DNA of 64,000 nucleotides, from positions 62,001 to 126,000 of the forward strand of contig NW_026267104.1 in NCBI RefSeq assembly GCF_014633365.1, given 5' to 3'. Position numbers and translations under genes: made by a program. Positions 23,221-37,600 of the stretch are shown in pieces. The notes under the pieces are model-generated. The model did no database searches. It saw only the letters and a program-made list of their open reading frames with translations, and was not told the DNA's origin. The DNA comes from Diospyros lotus. Its lineage: Eukaryota > Streptophyta > Magnoliopsida > Ericales > Ebenaceae. Each line of letters starts with the position of its first letter. The first letter of the stretch is position 1.

Positions 23221-24339
23221 TATTTTGTGTATCAAAATATCGTCTTTCACATAGATTCGGAATCGTGAAAAACAAATGAGTCAATTTTGAGATAACTTTG
23301 GTTGAACAAAGTTGACTCTTTCTTATTTCAATTGTTCTACTATGGACCCATGACTAAAACTCAAGTTTTCAAAACTTCCTAAAATCCAAATTTGAACTTT
23401 CTTTAGTGTATTTAGCGTATCAAAAAGTCGTCTTTCACAATCATTAGGAATCGTAAAAAGCAAATAAGTCAATTTGGAGATATTGTTGATTGAACAAACT
23501 TGAATCTTTCTTGTTTCAAGTGTTCTACTATGGACCCATGGCTAAAACACATGTTTTCAAAACTTCCCAAAAATCGAATTTGAACTTTCTTTAGTGTATT
23601 TAGTGTATCAAAATATCGTCTTTCACATAGATTCGGAATCGTTAAAAACAAAAGAGTCAATTTTGACATAACTTTGATTGAACAAAGTTGACTCTTGTTT
23701 CAATTGTTCTACTATGGACCCGTGACTAAAACTCAAGTTTTCAAAACTTCCTGAAATCCAAAATTGAACTTTCTTTAGTGTATTTGGTTTATCAAAATAT
23801 CGTCTTTCACAAACATTCGGAATCGTTAAAGACAAATGAGTCAATTTTGAGATAACTTTGATTGAACAAAGTTGACTCGTTCTTGTTTCAATTGTTCTGC
23901 TATGGACCCATGACTAAAACTCAAGTTTTCAAAACTTCCCGAAATCCAAATTTGAACTTTCTTTAGTGTATTTAGTATATCAAAATATCGTCTTTCACAT
24001 ACATTCGGAATCGTGAAAAACAAATGAGTCAATTTTGAGATAACTTTGGTTGAACAAAGTTGACTCTTTCTTGTTTCAATTGTTCTACTATGGACCCATG
24101 ACTAAAACTCAAGTCTTCAAAACTTCCTGAAATCCAAATTTGAACTTTCTTTAGTGTATTTAGTATATCAAAATATCGTCTTTCACATACATTCGGAATC
24201 GTGAAAAACAAATGAGTCAATTTTGAGATAACTTTGGTTGAACAAAGTTGACTCTTTCTTGTTTCAATTGTTCTACTATGGACCCATGACTAAAACTCAA
24301 GTCTTCAAAACTTCCTGAAATCCAAATTTGAACTTTCTT

Positions 24340-26600
24340 TAGTGTATTTAGCGTATCAAAAAGTCGTCTTTCACAATCATTAGGAATCATAAAAAGCAAA
24401 TAAGTCAATTTTGAGATATTGTTGATTGAACAAACTTGACTCTTTCTTGTTTCAAGTGTTCTACTATGGACCCATGGCTAAAACACATGTTTTCAAAACT
24501 TCCCAAAAATCGAATTTGAACTTTCTTTAGTGTATTTAGTGTATCAAAATATCGTCTTTCACATAGATTCGGAATCGTTAAAAACAAAAGAGTCAATTTT
24601 GACATAACTTTGATTGAACAAAGTTGACTCTTGTTTCAATTGTTCTACTATGGACCCATGGCTAAAACTCAAGTTTTCAAAACTTCGCGAAAGCAAAATT
24701 TGAACTTTATTTAGTGTTTTTAGCGTGTCAAAATGTCGTCTTTCACAATTATTAGAAATCTTCAAAAGCAAATAAGTCAATTTTGAGATATCGTTGATTG
24801 AACAAACTTGACTCTTTCTTGTTTCAAGTGTTCTACTATGGACCCATGGCTAAAAGTCATGTTTTGGAAACTTCCCAAAAACAGAATTTGAACTTTTTTT
24901 AGTGTATTTATTGTATCAAAATATCTTCTTTCACATAGAATCGAAATCGTTAAAAACAAATGAGTCAATTTTGACATAACTTTGATTGAACAAAGTTGAC
25001 TCTTTGTTGTTTCAATTGTTCTACTATGGACCCATGGCTAAAACTCAAGTTTTCAAAACTACGCGAAAGAAAAATTTGAACTTTATTTAGTGTTTTTAGC
25101 GTGTCAAAATGTCGTCTTTCACAATTATTAGGAATCTTCAAAAGCAAATAAGTGAATTTTGAGATATGGTTGATTGAACAAACTTGACTCTTTCTTGTTT
25201 CAAGTGTTCTACTATGGACCCATGGGTAAAAGTCATGTTTTAAAAAACTTCCCAAAAACCGAATTTGAACTTTCTTTAGTGTATTTAGTGTATCAAAATA
25301 TCGTCTTTCACATAGATTCGGAATCGTTAAAAACAAATGAGTCAATTTTGAGATAACTTTGATTGAACAAAGTTGACTCTTTCTTGTTTCAATTGTTCTA
25401 CTATGGACCCATGGCTAAAAGTCATGTATTGGAAACTTCCCAAAAACTAAATTTGAACTTTCTTTAGTGTATTTTGTGTATCAAAATATCGTCTTTCACA
25501 TAGATTCGGAATCGTTAAAAACAAATGAGTAAATTTTGAGATAACTTTGATTGACTCTTTCTTCTTTCAATTGTTCTACTATGGACCCCTGACTAAAACT
25601 CAAGTTTTCAAAACTTCTCGAAATCAGAATTTGAACTTTCTTTAGTGTATTTCGTGTATCAAAATATCGTCTTTCACAAACATTCGGAATCGTTAAAGAC
25701 AAATGAGTCAATTTTGAGATAACTTTGATTGAACAAAGTTGACTCGTTCTTGTTTCAATTGTTCTGCTATGGACCCATGACTAAAACTCAAGTTTTCAAA
25801 ACTTCCCGAAATCCAAATTTGAACTTTATTTAGTGTATTTAGTATATCAAAATATCGTCTTTCACATACATTCGGAATCGTGAAAAACAAATGAGTCAAT
25901 TTTGAGATAACTTTGGTTGAACAAAGTTGACTCTTTCTTGTTTCAATTGTTCTACTATGGACCCATGACTAAAACTCAAGTTTTCAAAACTTCCTGAAAT
26001 CCAAATTTGAACTTTCTTTAGTGTATTTAGCGTATCAAAAAGTCGTCTTTCACAATCATTAGGAATCGTAAAAAGCAAATAAGTCAATTTTGAGATATTG
26101 TTGATTGAACAAACTTGAATCTTTCTTGTTTCAAGTGTTCTACTATGGACCCATGGCTAAAACACATGTTTTCAAAACTTCCCAAAAATCGAATTTGAAC
26201 TTTCTTTAGTGTATTTAGTGTATCAAAATATCGTCTTTCACATAGATTCGGAATCGTTAAAAACAAAAGAGTCAATTTTGACATAACTTTGATTGAACAA
26301 AGTTGACTCTTGTTTCAATTGTTCTACTATGGACCCGTGACTAAAACTCAAGTTTTCAAAACTTCCTGAAATCCAAAATTGAACTTTCTTTAGTGTATTT
26401 GGTTTATCAAAATATCGTCTTTCACAAACATTCGGAATCGTTAAAGACAAATGAGTCAATTTTGAGATAACTTTGATTGAACAAAGTTGACTCGTTCTTG
26501 TTTCAATTGTTCTGCTATGGACCCATGACTAAAACTCAAGTTTTCAAAACTTCCCGAAATCCAAATTTGAACTTTCTTTAGTGTATTTAGTATATCAAAA
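24340..26600. repeat. Duplicated satellite block, copy 1 of a 5342-bp offset pair
   Basis: About 12 monomers in the same order and with the same private variants recur at about 29680-31940. Examples are 24405/29747, 24777/30119, 25496/30838 and 26084/31426. The copies differ only at scattered sites (for example 'cttcctgaaatcc' near 25990 against 'cttcctaaaatcc' near 31332). Confidence 0.8.
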
Positions 26601-29600
26601 TATCATCTTTCACATAGATTCGGAATCGTTAAAAACAAAAGAGTCAATTTTGAGATAACTTTGATTGAACAAAGTTGACTCTTGTTTCAATTGTTCTACT
26701 ATGGACCCATGGCTAAAACTCAAGTTTTCAAAACTTCGCGAAAGCCAAATTTGAACTTTATTTAGTGTTTTTAGCGTATCAAAATGTCGTCTTTCACAAT
26801 TATTAGAAATCTTCAAAAGCAAATAAGTCAATTTTGAGATATCGTTGATTGAACAAACTTGACTCTTTCTTGTTTCAAGTGTTCTACTATGGACCCATCG
26901 CTAAAAGTCATGTTTTGGAAACTTCCCAAAAACAGAATTTGAACTTTCTTTAGTGTATTTATTGTATCAAAATATCGTCTTTCACATAGATTCGAAATCG
27001 TTAAAAGCAAATGAGTCAATTTTGACATAACTTTGATTGAACAAAGTTGACTCTTTGTTGTTTCAATTGTTCTACTATGGACCCATGGCTAAAACTCAAG
27101 TTTTCAAAACTACGCGAAAGCAAAATTTGAACTTTATTTAGTGTTTTTAGCGTGTCAAAATGTCGTCTTTCACAATTATTAGAAATCTTCAAAAGCAAAT
27201 AAGTCAATTTTGAGATATCGTTGATTGAACAAACTTGACTCTTTCTTGTTTCAAGTGTTCTACTATGGACCCATGGCTAAAAGTCATGTTTTGGAAACTT
27301 CCCAAAAACAGAATTTGAACTTTCTTTAGTGTATTTATTGTATCAAAATATCGTCTTTCACATAGATTCGAAATCGTTAAAAGCAAATGAGTCGATTTTG
27401 ACATAACTTTGATTGAACAAAGTTGACTCTTTGTTGTTTCAATTGTTCTACTATGGACCCATGGCTAAAACTCAAGTTTTCAAAACTACGCGAAAGCAAA
27501 ATTTGAACTTTATTTAGTGTTTTTAGCGTGTCAAAATGTCGTCTTTCACAATTATTAGGAATCTTCAAAAGCAAATAAGTGAATTTTGAGATATCGTTGA
27601 TTGAACAAACTTGACTCTTTCTTGTTTCAAGTGTTCTACTATGGACCCATGGGTAAAAGTCATGTTTTAAAAAACTTCCCAAAAATTGAATTTGAACTTT
27701 CTTTAGAGTATTTAGTGTATCAAAATATCGTCTTTCCCATAGATTCGAAATCGTCAAAAAGGAATGAATCAATTTTTAGATATCGTTGATTGAATAAAGT
27801 TGAGTCTTTAAGTCATGTTTTCAAAACTTCCAAAAAACAGAATTTGAACTTTTTTTAGTGTATTTAGTGTATCAAAATATCGTCTCTCCCATAGATTCAG
27901 AATCGTCAAAAAGGAATGAGTCAATTTTGTGATATCGTTGATTGAATAAAGTTGAGTCTTTCTTGTTTCAAGTGTTCTACTATGGACCCATGGCTAAAAG
28001 TCATGTTTTCAAAACTTCCCAAAATCGAAATTTGAACTTTCTTTAGTGTATCAAAATGTCGTTTATCACAATTATTAGGAATCGTCAAAAGCAAACAAGT
28101 CAATTTTGAGATATCGTTGATTGAACAAACTTGACTCTTTCTTGTTTCAAGTGTTCTACTATGGACCCATGCCTAAAACACATGTTTTCAAAACTTCCCA
28201 AAAATCGAATTTGAACTTTCTTTAGTGTATTTAGTGTATCAAAATATCGTCTTTCACATAGATTCGGAATCGTCAAAAACAAAGGTGAAAATTTTGAGAT
28301 ATCGTTGACTGAATAAAGTTCAGTCTTACTTGTTCCAAGTGTTCTACTATGGACCCATGGCTAAAAGTCATGTTTTGGAAACTTCCCAAAAACCGAATTT
28401 GAACTTTCTTTAGTGTATTTAGGGTATCAAAATATCGTCTTTCACATAGATTCGGAATCGTTAAAAACAAATGAGTCAATTTTGACATAACTTTGATTGA
28501 ACAAAGTTGACTCTTTGTTGTTTCAATTGTTCTACTATGGACCCATGGCTAAAACTCAAGTTTTCAAAACTACGCGAAAGCCAAATTTGAACTTTATTTA
28601 GTGTTTTTAGCGTGTCAAAATGTCGTCTTTCACAATTATTAGGAATCTTCAAAAGCAAATATGTGAATTTTGAGATATCGTTGATTGAACAAACTTGACT
28701 CTTTCTTGTTTCAAGTGTTCTACTATGGACCCACGGCAAAAAGTCATGTTTTAAAAAACTTCCCAAAAATCGAATTTGAACTTTCTTTAGAGTATTTAGT
28801 GTATCAAAATATCGTCTTTCCCATAGATTCGAAATCGTCAGAAAGGAATGAGTCAATTTTTAGATATCGTTGATTGAATAAAGTTGAGTCTTTAAGTCAT
28901 GTTTTCAAAACTTCCAAAAAACAGAATTTGAACTTTTTTTAGTGTATTTAGTGTATCAAAATATCGTCTTTCACATACATTCGGAATCGTTAAAAACAAA
29001 TGAGTCAATTTTGAGATAACTTTGATTGAACAAAGTTAACTCTTTCTTGTTTCAATTGTTCTACTATGGACCCATGGCTAAAAGTCATGTATTGGAAACT
29101 TCCCAAAAACTGAAATTGAACTTTCTTTAGTGTATTTTGTGTGTCAAAATATCGTCTTTCACATAGATTCGGAATCGTTAAAAACAAATGAGTAAATTTT
29201 GAGATAACTTTGATTGACTCTTTCTTCTTTCAATTGTTCTACTATGGACCCATGACTAAAACTCAAGTTTTCAAAACTTCTCGAAATCCAAATTTGAACT
29301 TTCTTTAGTGTATTTAGTGTATCAAAATATCGTCTTTCACAAACATTCGGAATCGTTAAAGACAAATGAGTCAATTTTGAGATAACTTTGATTGAACAAA
29401 GTTGACTCGTTCTTGTTTCAATTGTTCTGCTATGGACCCATGACTAAAACTCAAGTTTTCAAAACTTCCCGAAATCCAAATTTGAACTTTCTTTAGTGTA
29501 TTTAGTATATCCAAATATCGTCTTTCACATACATTCGGAATCGTGAAAAACAAATGAGTCAATTTTGAGATAACTTTGGTTGAACAAAGTTGACTCTTTC

Positions 29601-29679
29601 TTATTTCAATTGTTCTACTATGGACCCATGACTAAAACTCAAGTTTTCAAAACTTCCTAAAATCCAAATTTGAACTTTC

Positions 29680-31940
29680 TTTAGTGTATTTAGCGTATCA
29701 AAAAGTCGTCTTTCACAATCATTAGGAATCATAAAAAGCAAATAAGTCAATTTTGAGATATTGTTGATTGAACAAACTTGACTCTTTCTTGTTTCAAGTG
29801 TTCTACTATGGACCCATGGCTAAAACACATGTTTTCAAAACTTCCCAAAAATCGAATTTGAACTTTCTTTAGTGTATTTAGTGTATCAAAATATCGTCTT
29901 TCACATAGATTCGGAATCGTTAAAAACAAAAGAGTCAATTTTGACATAACTTTGATTGAACAAAGTTGACTCTTGTTTCAATTGTTCTACTATGGACCCA
30001 TGGCTAAAACTCAAGTTTTCAAAACTTCGCGAAAGCAAAATTTGAACTTTATTTAGTGTTTTTAGCGTGTCAAAATGTCGTCTTTCACAATTATTAGAAA
30101 TCTTCAAAAGCAAATAAGTCAATTTTGAGATATCGTTGATTGAACAAACTTGACTCTTTCTTGTTTCAAGTGTTCTACTATGGACCCATGGCTAAAAGTC
30201 ATGTTTTGGAAACTTCCCAAAAACAGAATTTGAACTTTTTTTAGTGTATTTATTGTATCAAAATATCTTCTTTCACATAGAATCGAAATCGTTAAAAACA
30301 AATGAGTCAATTTTGACATAACTTTGATTGAACAAAGTTGACTCTTTGTTGTTTCAATTGTTCTACTATGGACCCATGGCTAAAACTCAAGTTTTCAAAA
30401 CTACGCGAAAGAAAAATTTGAACTTTATTTAGTGTTTTTAGCGTGTCAAAATGTCGTCTTTCACAATTATTAGGAATCTTCAAAAGCAAATAAGTGAATT
30501 TTGAGATATCGTTGATTGAACAAACTTGACTCTTTCTTGTTTCAAGTGTTCTACTATGGACCCATGGGTAAAAGTCATGTTTTAAAAAACTTCCCAAAAA
30601 CCGAATTTGAACTTTCTTTAGTGTATTTAGTGTATCAAAATATCGTCTTTCACATAGATTCGGAATCGTTAAAAACAAATGAGTCAATTTTGAGATAACT
30701 TTGATTGAACAAAGTTGACTCTTTCTTGTTTCAATTGTTCTACTATGGACCCATGGCTAAAAGTCATGTATTGGAAACTTCCCAAAAACTAAATTTGAAC
30801 TTTCTTTAGTGTATTTTGTGTATCAAAATATCGTCTTTCACATAGATTCGGAATCGTTAAAAACAAATGAGTAAATTTTGAGATAACTTTGATTGACTCT
30901 TTCTTCTTTCAATTGTTCTACTATGGACCCCTGACTAAAACTCAAGTTTTCAAAACTTCTCGAAATCAGAATTTGAACTTTCTTTAGTGTATTTCGTGTA
31001 TCAAAATATCGTCTTTCACAAACATTCGGAATCGTTAAAGACAAATGAGTCAATTTTGAGATAACTTTGATTGAACAAAGTTGACTCGTTCTTGTTTCAA
31101 TTGTTCTGCTATGGACCCATGACTAAAACTCAAGTTTTCAAAACTTCCCGAAATCCAAATTTGAACTTTATTTAGTGTATTTAGTATATCAAAATATCGT
31201 CTTTCACATACATTCGGAATCGTGAAAAACAAATGAGTCAATTTTGAGATAACTTTGGTTGAACAAAGTTGACTCTTTCTTGTTTCAATTGTTCTACTAT
31301 GGACCCATGACTAAAACTCAAGTTTTCAAAACTTCCTAAAATCCAAATTTGAACTTTCTTTAGTGTATTTAGCGTATCAAAAAGTCGTCTTTCACAATCA
31401 TTAGGAATCGTAAAAAGCAAATAAGTCAATTTTGAGATATTGTTGATTGAACAAACTTGAATCTTTCTTGTTTCAAGTGTTCTACTATGGACCCATGGCT
31501 AAAACACATGTTTTCAAAACTTCCAAAAAATCGAATTTGAACTTTCTTTAGTGTATTTACTGTATCAAAATATCGTCTTTCACATAGATTCGGAATCGTT
31601 AAAAACAAAAGAGTCAATTTTGACATAACTTTGATTGAACAAAGTTGACTCTTGTTTCAATTGTTCTACTATGGACCGTGACTAAAACTCAAGTTTTCAA
31701 AACTTCCTGAAATCCAAAATTGAACTTTCTTTAGTGTATTTGGTTTATCAAAATATCGTCTTTCACAAACATTCGGAATCGTTAAAGACAAATGAGTCAA
31801 TTTTGAGATAACTTTGATTGAACAAAGTTGACTCGTTCTTGTTTCAATTGTTCTGCTATGGACCCATGACTAAAACTCAAGTTTTCAAAACTTCCCGAAA
31901 TCCAAATTTGAACTTTCTTTAGTGTATTTAGTATATCAAA
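29680..31940. repeat. Duplicated satellite block, copy 2 of a 5342-bp offset pair
   Basis: Partner of about 24340-26600. It carries its own changes, such as 'cttccaaaaaatcg' near 31522 and the two-base loss in 'ctatggaccgtgac' near 31672. These were inherited by the next 2050-bp copy (33572 and 33722), which sets the order of events: this block first, then the 2050-bp duplication. Confidence 0.78.
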
Positions 31941-34655
31941 ATATCGTCTTTCACATACATTCGGAATCGTGAAAAACAAATGAGTCAATTTTGAGATAAC
32001 TTTGGTTGAACAAAGTTGACTCTTTCTTGTTTCAATTGTTCTACTATGGACCCATGACTAAAACTCAAGTCTTCAAAACTTCCTGAAATCCAAATTTGAA
32101 CTTTCTTTAGTGTATTTAGCGTATCAAAAAGTCGTCTTTCACAATCATTAGGAATCATAAAAAGCAAATAAGTCAATTTTGAGATATTGTTGATTGAACA
32201 AACTTGACTCTTTCTTGTTTCAAGTGTTCTACTATGGACCCATGGCTAAAACACATGTTTTCAAAACTTCCCAAAAATCGAATTTGAACTTTCTTTAGTG
32301 TATTTAGTGTATCAAAATATCGTCTTTCACATAGATTCGGAATCGTTAAAAACAAAAGAGTCAATTTTGACATAACTTTGATTGAACAAAGTTGACTCTT
32401 GTTTCAATTGTTCTACTATGGACCCATGGCTAAAACTCAAGTTTTCAAAACTTCGCGAAAGCAAAATTTGAACTTTATTTAGTGTTTTTAGCGTGTCAAA
32501 ATGTCGTCTTTCACAATTATTAGAAATCTTCAAAAGCAAATAAGTCAATTTTGAGATATCGTTGATTGAACAAACTTGACTCTTTCTTGTTTCAAGTGTT
32601 CTACTATGGACCCATGGGTAAAAGTCATGTTTTAAAAAACTTCCCAAAAACCGAATTTGAACTTTCTTTAGTGTATTTAGTGTATCAAAATATCGTCTTT
32701 CACATAGATTCGGAATCGTTAAAAACAAATGAGTCAATTTTGAGATAACTTTGATTGAACAAAGTTGACTCTTTCTTGTTTCAATTGTTCTACTATGGAC
32801 CCATGGCTAAAAGTCATGTATTGGAAACTTCCCAAAAACTAAATTTGAACTTTCTTTAGTGTATTTTGTGTATCAAAATATCGTCTTTCACATAGATTCG
32901 GAATCGTTAAAAACAAATGAGTAAATTTTGAGATAACTTTGATTGACTCTTTCTTCTTTCAATTGTTCTACTATGGACCCCTGACTAAAACTCAAGTTTT
33001 CAAAACTTCTCGAAATCAGAATTTGAACTTTCTTTAGTGTATTTCGTGTATCAAAATATCGTCTTTCACAAACATTCGGAATCGTTAAAGACAAATGAGT
33101 CAATTTTGAGATAACTTTGATTGAACAAAGTTGACTCGTTCTTGTTTCAATTGTTCTGCTATGGACCCATGACTAAAACTCAAGTTTTCAAAACTTCCCG
33201 AAATCCAAATTTGAACTTTATTTAGTGTATTTAGTATATCAAAATATCGTCTTTCACATACATTCGGAATCGTGAAAAACAAATGAGTCAATTTTGAGAT
33301 AACTTTGGTTGAACAAAGTTGACTCTTTCTTGTTTCAATTGTTCTACTATGGACCCATGACTAAAACTCAAGTTTTCAAAACTTCCTAAAATCCAAATTT
33401 GAACTTTCTTTAGTGTATTTAGCGTATCAAAAAGTCGTCTTTCACAATCATTAGGAATCGTAAAAAGCAAATAAGTCAATTTTGAGATATTGTTGATTGA
33501 ACAAACTTGAATCTTTCTTGTTTCAAGTGTTCTACTATGGACCCATGGCTAAAACACATGTTTTCAAAACTTCCAAAAAATCGAATTTGAACTTTCTTTA
33601 GTGTATTTACTGTATCAAAATATCGTCTTTCACATAGATTCGGAATCGTTAAAAACAAAAGAGTCAATTTTGACATAACTTTGATTGAACAAAGTTGACT
33701 CTTGTTTCAATTGTTCTACTATGGACCGTGACTAAAACTCAAGTTTTCAAAACTTCCTGAAATCCAAAATTGAACTTTCTTTAGTGTATTTGGTTTATCA
33801 AAATATCGTCTTTCACAAACATTCGGAATCGTTAAAGACAAATGAGTCAATTTTGAGATAACTTTGATTGAACAAAGTTGACTCGTTCTTGTTTCAATTG
33901 TTCTGCTATGGACCCATGACTAAAACTCAAGTTTTCAAAACTTCCCGAAATCCAAATTTGAACTTTCTTTAGTGTATTTAGTATATCAAAATATCGTCTT
34001 TCACATACATTCGGAATCGTGAAAAACAAATGAGTCAATTTTGAGATAACTTTGGTTGAACAAAGTTGACTCTTTCTTGTTTCAATTGTTCTACTATGGA
34101 CCCATGACTAAAACTCAAGTCTTCAAAACTTCCTGAAATCCAAATTTGAACTTTCTTTAGTGTATTTAGCGTATCAAAAAGTCGTCTTTCACAATCATTA
34201 GGAATCATAAAAAGCAAATAAGTCAATTTTGAGATATTGTTGATTGAACAAACTTGACTCTTTCTTGTTTCAAGTGTTCTACTATGGACCCATGGCTAAA
34301 ACACATGTTTTCAAAACTTCCCAAAAATCGAATTTGAACTTTCTTTAGTGTATTTAGTGTATCAAAATATCGTCTTTCACATAGATTCGGAATCGTTAAA
34401 AACAAAAGAGTCAATTTTGACATAACTTTGATTGAACAAAGTTGACTCTTGTTTCAATTGTTCTACTATGGACCCATGGCTAAAACTCAAGTTTTCAAAA
34501 CTTCGCGAAAGCAAAATTTGAACTTTATTTAGTGTTTTTAGCGTGTCAAAATGTCGTCTTTCACAATTATTAGAAATCTTCAAAAGCAAATAAGTCAATT
34601 TTGAGATATCGTTGATTGAACAAACTTGACTCTTTCTTGTTTCAAGTGTTCTACT
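30838..34655. repeat. Tandem 2050-bp higher-order repeat
   Basis: 30838-32605 and 32888-34655 match at a constant offset of 2050 bp (11 monomers less 18 bp), including the rare 'ctatggaccgtgac' and 'tttactgtatc' variants. After about 34655 the copies part at 'catggctaaaag' against 'catgggtaaaag'. Confidence 0.82.
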
Positions 34656-37600
34656 ATGGACCCATGGCTAAAAGTCATGTTTTGGAAACTTCCCAAAAAC
34701 AGAATTTGAACTTTTTTTAGTGTATTTATTGTATCAAAATATCTTCTTTCACATAGAATCGAAATCGTTAAAAACAAATGAGTCAATTTTGACATAACTT
34801 TGATTGAACAAAGTTGTCTCTTTGTTGTTTCAATTGTTCTACTATGGACCCATGGCTAAAACTCAAGTTTTCAAAACTACGCGAAAGAAAAATTTGAACT
34901 TTATTTAGTGTTTTTAGCGTGTCAAAATGTCGTCTTTCACAATTATTAGGAATCTTCAAAAGCAAATAAGTCAATTTTGAGATATCGTTGATTGAACAAA
35001 CTTGACTCTTTCTTGTTTCAAGTGTTCTACTATGGACCCATGGCTAAAAGTCATGTTTTGGAAACTTCCCAAAAACAGAATTTGAACTTTCTTTAGAGTA
35101 TTTAGTGTATCAAAATATCGTCTTTCCCATAGATTTGAAATCGTCAAAAAGGAATGAGTCAATTTTTAGATATCGTTGATTGAATAAAGTTGACTCTTTG
35201 TTGTTTCAATTGTTCTACTATGGACCCATGGCTAAAACTCAAGTTTTCAAAACTTCCCGAATGCCAAATTTGAACTTTATTTAGTGTTTTTAGCGTGTCA
35301 AAATGTCGTCTTTCACAATTATTAGGAATCTTCAAAAGCAAATAAGTGAATTTTGAGATATCATTGATTGAACAAACTTGACTCTTTCTTGTTTCAAGTG
35401 TTCTACTATGGACCCATGGCTAAAAGTCATGTTTTAAAAAACATCCCAAAAACCGAATTTGAACTTTCTTTAGAGTATTTATTGTATCAAAATATCGTCT
35501 TTCCCATAGATTCGATATCGTCAAAAAGCAATTAGTCAATTTTGAGATATCGTTGATTTAATAAAGTTGAGTCTTTAAGTCATGTTTTCAAAACTTCCAA
35601 AAAACAGAATTTGAACTTTTTTTAGTGTATTCAGTGTATCAAAATATCGTCTCTCCCATAGATTCGGAATCGTCAAAAAGGAATGAGTCAATTTTGTGAT
35701 ATCGTTGATTGAATAAAGTTGAGTCTTTCTTGTTTCAAGTGTTCTACTATGGACCCATGGTTAAAAGTCATGTTTTCAAAATTTCCAAAAATCCGAATTT
35801 GAACTTTCTTTAGTGTATTTAGTGTATCAAAATGTCGTCTTTCACAATTATTAGGAATCGTCAAAAGGAAATAAGTCAATTTTGACTCTTTCTTGTTTCA
35901 AGTGTTCTACTATGGTCCCATGCCTAAAACACATGTTTTCAAAATTTCCCAAAAATCGAATTTTAACTTTCTTTAGTGTATTTAGTGTATCAAAATATCG
36001 TCTTTCACATAGATTCGGAATCGTCAAAAACAAATGAGTAAATTTTGAGATATCGTTGATTGAATAAAGTTGAGTCTTTCTTGTTTCAAGTGTTCTACTA
36101 TGGACCCATGGCTAAAAATCATGTTTTGGAAACTTCCCAAAAACCGAATTTGTACTTTCTTTAGTGTATTTAGTGTATCAAAATATCGTCTTCCCCATAG
36201 ATTCGAAATGCTCAGAAAGGAATGACTCAATTTTGAGATATCATTGATTGAATATAGTTGAGTCTTTCTTGTTTCAAGTGTTCTACTATGGACCCATGGC
36301 TAAAAGTCATATTTTCAAAACTTCCCAAAATCCAAATTTGAACTTTATTTAGTGTATTTAGTGTTTCAAAATGTCGTCTTTCACAATTATTAGGAATCGT
36401 CAAAAGGAAATACGTCAATTTTGAATCTTTCTTGTTTCAAGTGTTCTACTATGGTCCCATGCCTAAAACACATGTTTTCAAAATTTCCCAAAAATCGAAT
36501 TTTAACATTCTTTAGTGTATTTAGTGTATCAAAATATCGTCTTTCACATAGATTCGGAATCGTCAAAAACAAATGAGTCAATTTTGAGATATCGTTGATT
36601 GAAAAAAGTTGAGTCTTTCTTGTTTCAAGTGTTCTACTATGGACCCATGGCTAAAAGTCATGTTTTGGAAACTTCCCAAAAACCGAATTTGTACTTTCTT
36701 TAGTGTATTTAGTGTATCAAAATATCGTCTTTCACATAGATTCGAAATCGTTAAAAACAAATGAGTCAATTTTGAGATAACTTTGATTGAACAAAGTTGA
36801 CTCTTTCTAGTTTCAATTGTTCTACTGTGGACCCATGATGAAAACTCAAGTTTTCAAAACTTTCCGAAATCCGAATTTGAACTTTCTTTAGTATATTTAG
36901 TGTATCAAAAGATCGTCTTTCACATATATTCGGAATCGTTAAAAAAAAATGAGTCAATTTTGAGATAACTTTGATTGAACAAAGTTGACTATTTCTTGTT
37001 TCAAGTGTTCTACTATGGACCCATGGCTAAAAGTCATGTTTTGGAAACTTCCCAAAAACTGAATTTGAACTTTCTTTAGTGTATTTATTGTATCAAAATA
37101 TCGTCTTTCACATAGATTCGGAATCGTTAAAAACAAATGAGTCAATTTTGAGATAACTTTGATTGAACAAAGTTGACTCTTTCTTGTTTCAATTGTTCTA
37201 CTATAGACCCATGACTAAAACTCAAGTTTTCAAAACTTCCCGAAATCCAACTTTGAACTTTCTTTAGTGTATTTAGTGTATCAAAATATCGTCTTTCACA
37301 TAAATTCGGAATCGTCAAAAACAAATGAGACAATTTTTGAGATATCGTTTATTGAATAAAGTTCAGTCTTTCTTGTTTCAAGTGTTCTACTATGGACCCA
37401 TGGCTAAAACACATGTTTTCGAAACTTCCCAAAAATCGAATTTGAACTTTCTTTAGTGTATTTAGTGTATCAAAATATCGTCTTTCATATAGATTCGGAA
37501 TCGTTAAAAACAAATGAGTCAATTTTGAGATAACTTTGATTGAACAAAGTTGACTCTTCCTTGTTTCAATTGTTCTACTATGGACCCATGGCTAAAACTC

